From Ariolimax columbianus (Eukaryota > Mollusca > Gastropoda > Stylommatophora > Arionidae), in NCBI GenBank assembly GCA_036924085.1, contig JAVGWX010000019.1, forward strand, positions 14,201,696 through 14,265,695: a DNA stretch of 64,000 bases, read 5' to 3'. Positions within the stretch are counted from its first letter, which is position 1; each line of letters begins with the position of its first letter. A program made the translations under genes and the position numbers. This document shows, piece after piece, positions 55,916-64,000 of this stretch. The notes under the pieces are model-generated. The model made no database searches, was not told the DNA's origin, and saw only the letters and a program-made list of their open reading frames with translations.

Positions 55916-56428
55916 CTTCTTCTTCTTCTTCTTCTGCTTCTTCTTCTTCTTTTTCTTCTTCTTCTTCTTCTTCTTCTTCTTCGTACACTGTCAGACGTGA
56001 ACCTGTATTTTTTCGAAAAAAGCAGCTGTCATCCCGAGGCTGTCGACACTGCCTGTTGGCACTGGTGATGGCTACATCTGCTTTCTCTGATCCTCTTATG
56101 TCGGGCAGTTTTGCAGCAAAAGTTCAGCTATCATTTTCCCGGTACCACAAGAGCATTCGTCAGTGCCACCTATCTTCAATTTGTTGAATAGGTGGTACCT
56201 CAGTCTATTGTGGCCAGTGCGAAGTCTGAAGACCACGACCTGCTCTCTGTTGTTCAACTGGTAATAGGCATCGTTTTTTGTGTACGAAAGGTACAAATAT
56301 CACAGTCAAGCTGTAAACTACGACACAACGCATTCCGTTCTGTGGACTACATTCTGCTACTTAAGCCCTTTCATGGTTTGGTAGCGAGAGATTGAGAACG
56401 AACGAAGTCAAGCCAAGCCAAACCCAGT
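55655..56428 (+). mobile_element. SINE-like family C split by a LINE insertion
   Basis: The head and body run 55665-55850 (ATGAGCTGCAGTGGTCAGCG, GACTGGCTAAGTAGAAGGGA) and the core starts TGCTGAAGTCGGATGTGTTG. The core is interrupted at 55886 and resumes at 56285 with CGAAAGGTACAAATATCACA. The normal tail follows to GAACGAACGAAGTCAAGCC at about 56418. Confidence 0.85.
55887..56284 (-). mobile_element. RNase H-type LINE 3' end inserted in a SINE, with TSD
   Basis: Flanked by the 10-bp duplication CGAAAGGTAC (55877-55886 and 56285-56294). The minus strand encodes YTKNDAYYQLNNREQVVVFR, TGHNRLRYHLFNKLKIGGTD, ECSCGTGKMIAELLLQNCP and a 3' UTR. It ends in (GAA)n, seen as TTC repeats at 55887-55982. 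It is 5'-truncated just downstream of RNase H and closely resembles the copy at 25165. Confidence 0.92.
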
Positions 56429-56690
56429 TGGTTCTTCACGATGTCAAGTGTTTGGGAGCCTTTCTACCTTACATGTGATTGCATGTTTAGGCCTGTCCCT
56501 TAGACACCACTCCCCCTGACTAAGATTGTTTGATAAGTATCTTTCTTTTCTAAGACTGTTTGTCATGATACAAATTACAGACTGCTCAAACATAAATGTG
56601 TACATCAATCGTTTGAGTAGTGTGGTATAATAGCAATTTAGGGTCATTGTTTAATATTTTAAATTGTGTCATTAAAATTACCAACGCAAG
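56429..56690. other. No gene recognised
   Basis: No supported feature. Confidence 0.4.
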
Positions 56691-56742
56691 ATTCTTCTTC
56701 TTCTTCTTATTATTATTATTATTGTAATTATTATTATTATTC
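56691..56742. repeat. (TTC)n and (ATT)n microsatellite
   Basis: Short TTC run followed by ATT units. Confidence 0.9.
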
Positions 56743-56749
56743 TGTGTTC

Positions 56750-56815
56750 ATCCTAAGAAGGATGTTGTGACGTTGTGTAGTAGTTTAAAGCGAAGCTGCA
56801 ATATCGTCCTATAAT
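56750..56815 (-). mobile_element. Family C tail fragment
   Basis: CATCCTAAGAAGGATGTTGT, GACGTTGTGTAGTAGTTTAA and GCTGCAATATCG match the tail-to-core segment of family C in the minus orientation, as at 34420-34460. The rest of the element is missing. Confidence 0.5.
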
Positions 56816-58490
56816 AATGTTCGCGCAATCGTCAAAGGCCCGTTGCGTCGATTGATCACTACCATGTCCAACTGCTGAGGCTGCTTCCTTGCCTAGTGTG
56901 TCTACCGAAATCCCTGCAGCCTTCGAAGATGGAGCCAAGTACTCCGCTTCCTTGAAATGAGGGCCGCGAGGAGTATGTTAGACCAATGTTTGTGTCAGGC
57001 TTTATGTGTCAGTCCATGTTTTTCCGTGTACCGTCGCCGAGGCTTCTGGTTGTGTCCACCTCTTGGTCAGCGTGACCCTTGCTGTGCTCAGATTACAAGT
57101 TTGGGAGAGAAATCGTGTAACCTCCGGTGGAAGGAAGGGCGGGGAGGAGGAAGTCGGCTTCAATCCGAGCAGAAATGTCTTTGAGTAGTGATAACCTGGA
57201 CTGAATTATTGCGTGCACTTAAGCGGAAAGTTAAACTCCATTATGGACCGGTCTCCTACGGCTCAAGCCAGGCATGAACTGCGCTGACCTAGTTGTGGCT
57301 TAATGTTTTCCAACAAAGCATCCATATTATCAAGTATATGTGGATTTAATGACTTGAAAATAAATTAAGCATAGCGAAAATAATAAAAGTCAACAAAACA
57401 AGAAAACTCACTCAATATCCAGGTCAGAAAGACAGAACGCAATTGAGATAAAGATTTCAGTTACATAGGAAATATGTTCACGGAAGACACCAGAAAGGAT
57501 AGGGAGAAATGGCATGACATACCAGCTATCCCCTTTGTGAAGACATCTGAACATTTTCAGAGACGAAGACACAAATGATCAACTGTATATTCCTATTAAC
57601 TCTCTGCTTTCAGTGTCAAACATGGAGTCTGAGCAAGGAACAAGTACAAAACATCGCAACACGAGAACAAAATGTTTGTGAAAAACTGTCAGTGTCACTA
57701 AAACAGACAGAGTGAGGAATTAAGAAATCAGACAAAAAGTGGGAGCATAGTCATGCATGACATATATAGGCATTAAATAGCAATCTGACAAGAATTCCTT
57801 CAAACATATGTGCCACGACTTCAAGCACGACGACAACCAAGAAAAGAGGGTGTGAATGAAACACTATTGAGGCCTGAGCTAAGAATAGCAATGGTGACAC
57901 ACAGACAGTACACGAAATAAAACTGCAACGTCTAATGACAAATGGGACAGATTTGAAATGGGGAGATAACTGAATGCGATGAAAACTTATCTGTACAGCA
58001 TGGTCAGAGTAATAGAACTTGATATATTTTCACGGACATCCTGTTAGGTACCACTGTAGCCAACAAATATGATGGCTTAATGGCAATACGTAAAGAAAGT
58101 GGAAACTAAATCAGGTATTTTACTACTCGCTCACACATGAGTGGTACCTGAGTTTAAATGATAAGACCACTGCAACCATTCACAAATGTTATAAACGGTG
58201 ACTAAAAAGGGTTGTGCATGTGGCTAGCAACATCATCGCGTAAAGCTATTGAAACTACCACTGCTAATGTTCCGATACAGGCTTCGCGCTTCACTTGGTG
58301 CGAAAAAGCTAATCCTTGTGTTATTACTACAGCGTCCTATCCACTCGACCATATGATGTTGGCAATGTGAAGCAGGTTGCTACAGTAACCACGAAATATA
58401 GGAGCACAACTGCAGTTGGGTCAGCTACTCGAGGAATATACATCCCATCAAAGCACTTTGGGCATTCTTGCAGTCGTTGTTGCTGTAACA
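56816..58490. other. No gene recognised
   Basis: The longest stretch of unique-looking DNA in the window, about 1.7 kb. Short frames at 56753-56938 and 56957-57188 show no domain. I see no tandem or dispersed repeat after 57200. Confidence 0.5.
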
Positions 58491-58503
58491 ATGTATTTTG
58501 AAT

Positions 58504-59059
58504 CTTCTTCTTCTTCTTTTTCTTCTTCTTTTTCTTCTTCTTCTACTTCTTCGTATTCTTATTCTTCTTCTTATTCTATTTCTTCTTCTTCATACGTTGC
58601 CAGTCGTCGACCTGAGTTTGTTCAAAGAAAGCAGCGGTCATCCTATGGCACTGCCATAGAGCTTGTCTAGTGTTGACACTGGTGATGGCCACATGTGCTT
58701 TCTCTGGTCCTCGTATGTCGGGCAATTTTGCAGCATATGTTCAGGGCCCATTTTCCCAGTACCACAGATGCATTCGTCAGTGGCATATATCTTCAGTTTA
58801 TTGAATAGATGGTACCTCAGTCGGTTGTGGTCTATGTGAAGTCTGAAGACCACGACCTGCTCTAATCTATTTAATTGTTAATAAACATAATTTTGTGTGT
58901 AGCCAGTAACCTCTGTTTCCCATTTGGCCATGTATCTAGCCTTAAAAAACCTTTTAGACTCTTCGTAGGTCACACTAGAATCTGGTTGTGGTAACCTTCC
59001 ACCTTCTTTCGCCAGTCTGTCCGCTTCATCGTCTCCAATGGTGTAGGATGGAACCCCAC
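58504..59059 (-). mobile_element. RNase H-type LINE 3' end with 12-bp TSD
   Basis: Flanked by TGTATTTTGAAT (58492-58503 and 59060-59071). The minus strand encodes, in broken frames, the end of RNase H, a VVFRLHIDHNRLRYHLFNKL stretch, ECICGTGKMGPEHMLQNCP and WPSPVSTLDKLYGSA. A 3' UTR and (GAA)n tail (TTC repeats at 58504-58590) follow. It is 5'-truncated within RNase H, near QW-PSH. Confidence 0.92.
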
Positions 59060-59164
59060 TGTATTTTGAATGATGGAGGTATGTACAACTTTAGTGCCTC
59101 GCCCATTACTGCAGGATTGGCAGAATATATTATATGTGGTCTTCGTTCGGCCTGGTCCACACGG

Positions 59165-59400
59165 GTCTTTCTCTCTTTTTCTCTATTTCTCTGTCTCTCT
59201 CTCTCTCGCTTTCTTAATCTCTCGCTTTCTCTTTTTCTCATCTACCTCTCTATCACTATCTTTATCGTGTTGTTCTTTCTTTCTGCTGTTCATTCCGTCT
59301 CATGATCTGGGCTCTCTATTTCTCTCTCTGCTGTCTATTCTGTTTCTCTCTCTCCTTCTGTTTGTGTAGCCCATTTCTCTCACTCTCTATCTCTCTTCCT
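59165..59400. repeat. Pyrimidine-rich tract, left of the RTE insertion
   Basis: CT-rich with TTTCTCTC units; resumes at 62258 after the RTE element. Confidence 0.85.
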
Positions 59401-59437
59401 TTCCATATCAGTTCAGTTCAGTTCATCCCGTAACCCA

Positions 59438-59765
59438 TCAGGTCGTTTGGGCACACATGAAGACATGAAAATCCCACGCCAGCTCTCTGTCTGTCGCCGC
59501 ATGACGTATCTCACCGTGACGAAGGCCTGACCACTCAGCGATGTTGTCAACCCATCTCTCCCTTGGACGTCCTCGCCCTCTCTGTCCCGGTACGGATCCA
59601 AAGAGTATCGAGTTGGGAATTCCGTTGGACCTCGCGACGTGCCCGCACCATGCCATCTTTCGTCTTTTGATAGTTGTGAACAGATCTTCAAAAGGACCAA
59701 TAGCGTCTTTAACTCTCTGACGGATGTCTACGTTCGTGACACGATCCTTATATGTTAAATTAACA
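59438..59765 (-). pseudogene. RTE C-terminal domain, out of frame
   Basis: Continues the RT in another frame: VNLTYKDRVTNVDIRQRVKD, AIGPFEDLFTTIKRRKMAWC, GHVARSNGIPNSILFGSVPG, RGRPRERWVDNIAEWSG and AWDFHVFMCAQTT, then a stop. The KMAWCGHVAR and GRPRERW blocks are the usual RTE-like C-terminal signature. The segment corresponding to HAMRCYRKLL in the 37.4-kb copy is missing here. Confidence 0.88.
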
Positions 59766-61157
59766 TATTCTGCCCTGGATATCTGCTGTAATGGTCCAGG
59801 TCTCGCAGGCATACAGAAATATTGACAGCACAAAAGAGCACAGTAGTCTGACTTTTATGCCAAGGGCGAGGCGCTTGTCTCGCCAAATAGGTTTCAGCCG
59901 AGTCAGCGCCTCTGTTGTTTGTGCTATTCTGGCAATAACCTCTGGCTTCGAACCCTCTTCGCTGATCAACGATCCAAGATATTTGAAACGTTTCACCACC
60001 TCAAGTACCTGCCCATTTGCCTCTATGACAGATTGAAACCCTGCAACGTTATTGATCATGAGCTTTGTTTTATCAGCATTTATTTCCATACCAAAACTCA
60101 GGGCCGTTCTATCCAATCTACCAATCAACTCCTGGAGTTCCCTCTCTGTGCCTGCCAATACATCAATATCTTCAGCAAAGCGGAAGTTTGTGATAAGCCT
60201 GTCTCCTATGATAACCGTGCCAACATGTCCTTTTAAGGTCGCCTCCATTATTCTCTCCAAGAAGATATTGAAGAGTGTGGGGGAGAGTATACAACCCTGT
60301 CTCACACCCACCGTCGAACGGAACCAATCGCCTAGCGTTCCCTCTACTGAGACAGCGCTGGTCGCCTGCTGATAAAGGTTTGCAATTACCGTCACAATAT
60401 CACTGTTGAACTTATAATGCCTCATTGTTGACCATAGCGCCGCATGCCACACTCTATCAAACGCCTTTCGAAAGTCAATGAAGGCATGGTAGAGTGGTTG
60501 ATGATACTCTGAGTACTTCTCATTCAGTAGACGAAGATTAAATATCTGCTCGATGGTACTCCTTCCCTCTCGAAAGGCCGCTTGTTCTTCGGCAATGATA
60601 CTCTCCGCTTGAGGATTCAGTCTGTTAAGTAATATCCTCAAGAGAACTTTACTTGGATGACTTATCAGACTGATTGTTCGATAGTTCTGACACACATTTA
60701 GGTTTCCCGATTTAGGCAGTGGTATAATGACTGATTTTGTCCAGCAGGTGGGCCACACTCCTGTCTGCCAAATTCTATTGCAGATGTAAGTCAGGGTAGT
60801 GATTGTCGCCTCACCTCCCACTTGCAGGAGCTCTGCTGGAATATCGTCCACACCGACAGCCTTCCCTCTCTTCAGCATTTTGACGGCTTCATATACTTCT
60901 TCCCTTGTAATCGTTTGATTTTCCTCTATCAGACTCACTTCAGGAGACATTGCCATTCTTGGGTCATCTCGATCTTCATGCTTATATAGCTCCGAACAGT
61001 ACTCTTTCCAGCGCTCACGAATGTCTTGAGCTTCTGTGAGACATTTCCCACTCTTGTCCTGAATCGTCGTATTTCGACTTTGGACAGGTCTTACTAAGTC
61101 CTTGACTAATTTATATTCTCCCTTGGCATAATTTCGTCCCAGATTTCGTTCGATAAC
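59760..61157 (-). pseudogene. RTE reverse transcriptase domain
   Basis: Open in the same frame as the endonuclease after the 61158 TGA; an internal Met lies at 60956. RT motifs in order: KRGKAVGVDDIPAELLQVGG, NYRTISLISHPSKVLLRIL, EQAAFREGRSTIEQIFNLRL, motif A HAFIDFRKAFDRVWH, motif B GVRQGCILSPTLFNIFLE and motif C NFRFAEDIDVLAG. These are followed by FGMEINADKTKLM and FKYLGSLISEEGS. Motif C reads AED where the family has ADD, replacing the first of two metal-binding aspartates, so activity is doubtful. The frame ends after TADIQGRIC because of a frameshifting deletion. Confidence 0.92.
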
Positions 61158-61160
61158 TGC

Positions 61161-62228
61161 TCACTGAGCCGTTATCCAATCCACCTTGGCCTGTTTCATC
61201 TTGGTCTTTGTGGATCTATTTATCTCTCTATATCGCTGAATCCCATCTAGTGTATTCTTCACACCCTTCAATCGTCGTCTCTTGTCACATAAGTCCAGTA
61301 TTTCACTCGTGATCCATGCTTTCTTTTTAACCCTGCACCTACCTATAACCTCAGATGCCGTGTTGAGTAAAGCCGAATTCAAGGCTTCAGTCATCGTCTC
61401 AACATCTGCCTCCTCGTTTAGAACCAAGAGAGGAGCGAAACGTCCCCCCAACACCGCTCCAAAGGTCTCCACTACATCCGGGCACTTTAACTTCTCCAAG
61501 TCAAATCTCAGTCGAGTTATCTCTCTTTTCAGAACTTTCTTTAGTCGGAGATGCATGGTCATCAGCATTAAGTCGTGGTCGCTCCTTCCATCGGCCCCTG
61601 GGAAACTTCTTGTCCCGGCGCTATTGATGCTAGATCGGAATCTCCTTTGGACCAAAATATAGTCTATTTGACTATGAAACGTACTGTTTGGGCTGTGCCA
61701 CGTCCACCGCCTCGACATTTTATGTGGTCCCAGCGTATTCGCTACTATCAGCTTAATGTAATACGCAAATTCCAAGAGTCGTAGACCTCTATCATTGGTG
61801 GTCACATTCCCATATGCTCCACATGTGCCTTTCCAGACACGTACCATTTCTTCGCCAATTTTGGCATTCCAATCGCCCTGAACCACCAGTATATCTTTCT
61901 TCGGTACCTCGTTCACCAAAGCTTGCAATTCCTCGTAGAAGCTCTCAACCTCGCAGTCCTCGTAATCTGAGGTAGGCGCATAGCATTGTATCCCCGTGAT
62001 ATTGAAGGGCTTTGCATTTAGTCGTATACTGAGCAAGCGGCTTGATACTGGTCGGCAACTAAATACACAGCATGTTGTGTCTTTGTGCACCAGCATACCG
62101 ACACCATGAAGGTGTTTGTCAGGTCTGCCACTGTAATAAAACTTATGACCTTCTTCTGTGGTGTGTTCTCCGAAATTTCTCCAACGCGCTTCACATATGC
62201 CAAGCACATTCCAGCGGTATCTATCCAT
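61161..62228 (-). pseudogene. RTE endonuclease domain and linker
   Basis: A 355-codon frame. The endonuclease nicks target DNA to prime reverse transcription. Visible family motifs in order: LGICEARW (Glu of the ICE motif, residues 9-16), VVQGDWNAKIG (about residue 116), TNDRGLRLLEFA (about 140), TWHSPNSTFHSQIDYILVQ (about 175) and GADGRSDHDLMLMTM (about 209). All expected catalytic positions appear present. Residues after about 225 form the charged linker. The frame ends at a TGA, after which the same frame stays open into the RT, so the ORF was once continuous. The start methionine at 62228 is only the first Met; the coding frame remains open a few codons upstream (IKELTHEM), so the true start is lost. 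Confidence 0.9.
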
Positions 62229-62257
62229 CTCATGGGTCAGTTCTTTTATATTTCAGT

Positions 62258-62391
62258 CCTTTCCAAATATCCCACTCTTTTTGTCTCTTTCTTAGTTTCA
62301 TTTTTTCTTTTTTTCTCTAAATTCTTCTTACTTTTCTTTCTTTCTCATGCGCATTTTTTTCTTTTTTTTCCCTCTGGTGTATTAATTATTT

Positions 62392-62444
<53 letters not shown>

Positions 62445-62649
62445 CTCTTTCTTTCTTTCTCTGCGTGTGCCCTACTCCTTTCTCTCTCTCTTTCTTTCAC
62501 TCCTTTTTTATTTTCTTTCTTTCTCTTGTGTATTATCTCTGTCTCTCTCTATCTCTCTCTGCGAATGTCCTACTCATTTCTCTATCTCTAGTTCTTTCTA
62601 TCTTTCACTTGTTTTCTCTTTTTTCCCTTGTGTGTTTTTTCTCTTTATT

Positions 62650-62690
<41 letters not shown>

Positions 62691-62875
62691 TTCTTTATTT
62701 CTCATAGTTTTTCTTTTTTTCTCTTGTGCTTTATTTCTCTCTTTCTGTGTGTTTCCCCTCTATTTTTTCACTTTCATGTTACCTTTATCTCTCTCTGTCG
62801 TTTTTTCTTTCCCTCTTTCATATTTTTCTCTTTCTCCTAAGTACTCTTTCTCTCCCAATTGTTGTCAGTGCCGCC

Positions 62876-62921
<46 letters not shown>

Positions 62922-63010
62922 TCATCCTCCGGGTTTTTCTTTTTTTCAACTGTTAATTCCTCCTCATTCTCTCTCAGTCTCCTCCTCCCCTTTTCTCCCT
63001 TTCTCTGTCC
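62258..63010. repeat. Pyrimidine-rich (TC)n/(TTTC)n tract, right of the RTE insertion
   Basis: About 750 bases of CT-rich sequence, including pure (TC)n at 62395-62442, 62662-62690 and 62879-62922. Ser/Leu/Phe-rich ORFs are by-products. Confidence 0.95.
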
Positions 63011-63152
63011 CTCCTTATTCTCGCTACTAATTTGTGCACGATATAAAAAAAATGTACAAAACAACTAAATATTTTTTTAAATCATCAGTTACATTATTTT
63101 GAAAAAATATTTATGAATCATTTGTTTGTGCTTTCTTCTGTACATGTTATTG

Positions 63153-63588
63153 TTAACTTAACTTAACTTCTTTACACTCGTTTAGAAGACTCTACAGAGT
63201 CTGTATACAACCAGTTTTCTTAGAGTGTGGTTTAACCGATGTGCGAGTCCATCTTAAAAGACTGAAACACTAGAGCTAAGTAGACCCGCAGTCAGTTAGG
63301 CGCCATCTATAGCCTCTCTTAACAAACCACCTGGGGAAAGGTACAAATAACTTGGGCAGATTTTTAACTAGAATTTTATCCGGACAGCGGCCGTTAAGCC
63401 TACTCTTTTCGATTTCCAACTGCCAAGGAATTTTTAACGTGCTCGACACTGGACACGGGAGTCCGATCTCACTGCCCAGAGATTATGGGAATTTTTACCA
63501 GAAGATCCACGTGAAAAAAAAATCCTGCTCTTCGTCCCCTTGACCTCCAGTAGCCGAGGCGAACACCTTACCTCGAGACCACCGAGTT
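63153..63588 (-). mobile_element. SINE family A, full-length
   Basis: Minus strand: head GGTGGTCTCGAGGTAAGGTG (one copy only), then a CTCGGCTACTGGAGGTCAAG stretch where the B box is degraded. The body follows (GATCTTCTGGTAAAAATTCC, AATTCCTTGGCAGTTGGAAA, CCCCAGGTGGTTTGTTAAGA, TATAGATGGCGCC). The tail has hairpin AGACTCTGTAGAGTCT, TCTAAACGAGTGTAAAGAAG and (TTAAG)n. It serves as the reference for the copies at 11373 and 12571. Confidence 0.82.
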
Positions 63589-64000
63589 AAAATTTTTGTT
63601 GGAACCTTCTACCCTATCTCTTATTTAAACAATACAAGTCTCATTTGTCACTTTAACTCAGTCGACATACGTACCGGTACTGGATCCCTAGGAAAGCGAT
63701 CGGTGATCGGTCCTCAGTTGGTGCAAGATTTTTTTCCGATCGTAAAACGATTCTTGGCTCGACCCAGCCTAAAAAATTGGGTGTCAGAATAATCTGGAAA
63801 AGTAAAACGCGGCCGGCGTGCCCACGTGACCCTTAGTGTGCAGGTAGTCGTTACAAATATGAGCGTAACGTCATATTCTTCATACGTCACATGGCGGATG
63901 TACGATAGCTTTACTTTTGATATATGTACTGGTCTGTTCTGGGAAAGATAGCTGACCATTTGAAATGTGAGATCGCTAACACCTCATTCCCCTACGGCAG
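63589..64000. other. No gene recognised
   Basis: An 81-codon minus frame at 63714-63959 shows no domain. Confidence 0.4.

Larger units (their letters stand above)
59406..62257 (-). mobile_element. RTE-like LINE, nearly complete
   Basis: A 2.85-kb element on the minus strand. It has an apurinic-like endonuclease, a reverse transcriptase, a conserved C-terminal domain, a ~60-bp 3' UTR and a (GAACT)n terminus at 59406-59425. The matching 8 bp CCTTTCCA at 59398-59405 and 62258-62265 are a plausible target-site duplication. It is 5'-truncated just before the endonuclease. Three lesions are visible: a TGA at 61158-61160, a loss of about 28 bp with frameshift near 59765, and a substitution in RT motif C. 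Related termini lie at 37368-37962 and 48822-48894. Confidence 0.92.

Overview
The window is eukaryotic, non-genic and dominated by repeats. It lacks closely packed ORFs, operons and Shine-Dalgarno-led genes. It carries kilobase-scale satellites, microsatellites, tRNA-derived SINEs, several non-LTR retrotransposon lineages and a mariner-like DNA transposon. I found no host protein-coding gene, rRNA, functional tRNA or CRISPR array. The LINE and SINE repertoire suggests a lophotrochozoan, probably a gastropod mollusc. It includes an RTE-like LINE with a (GAACT)n end, an RNase H-bearing LINE with a (GAA)n end, an L2/CR1-like LINE with a (TTAAG)n end, and SINEs sharing a central core. The taxonomic placement is inference from memory of such families, not a search result.

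Layout. 1.2-10.45 kb is a 36-bp satellite organised into ten higher-order repeats. 11.08-13.2 kb holds tRNA-derived SINEs, one with a tandemly multiplied head. 13.65-15.73 kb holds triplet-based and 20-bp arrays. 16.4-18.5 kb is a minisatellite split by LINE fragments. 19.7-20.2 kb is a LINE 3' end. 20.5-22.68 kb is an 18-bp array. 23.2-30.85 kb is a mosaic of SINE-like families (called C and D here), LINE RNase H fragments and a 1.3-kb minisatellite inside a family D copy. 31.9-33.6 kb holds LINE fragments and an inverted D copy. 33.86-35.5 kb holds tetranucleotide tracts and a 33-bp minisatellite inside a C copy. 36.7-43.8 kb is a series of arrays interleaved with LINE and SINE fragments. 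46.85-47.5 kb is another expanded D copy. 49.36-51.29 kb is a deleted mariner whose DNA-binding segment is repeated 13 times. 51.37-53.23 kb is an L2/CR1-like LINE. 53.65-54.37 kb is an inverted pair of C copies. 55.65-59.07 kb contains two LINE insertions with clear target-site duplications. 59.4-62.26 kb is a nearly complete RTE-like LINE with decayed ORFs. 63.15-63.59 kb is a full-length SINE.

The strongest theme is that minisatellites repeatedly arose inside transposable elements. A SINE head, a mariner helix-turn-helix segment, SINE-like family C, and SINE-like family D at two separate insertions each carry an internal segment multiplied about 8 to 36 times, while the element's own flanks remain recognisable. 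A second theme is 3'-end parasitism: a tRNA-derived SINE ends in the same hairpin and pentamer tail as the L2/CR1-like LINE in the window, which suggests that this LINE mobilised it.

All long ORFs other than the RTE, RNase H and L2-like fragments are by-products of repeat units whose length is a multiple of three. They should not be annotated as proteins.
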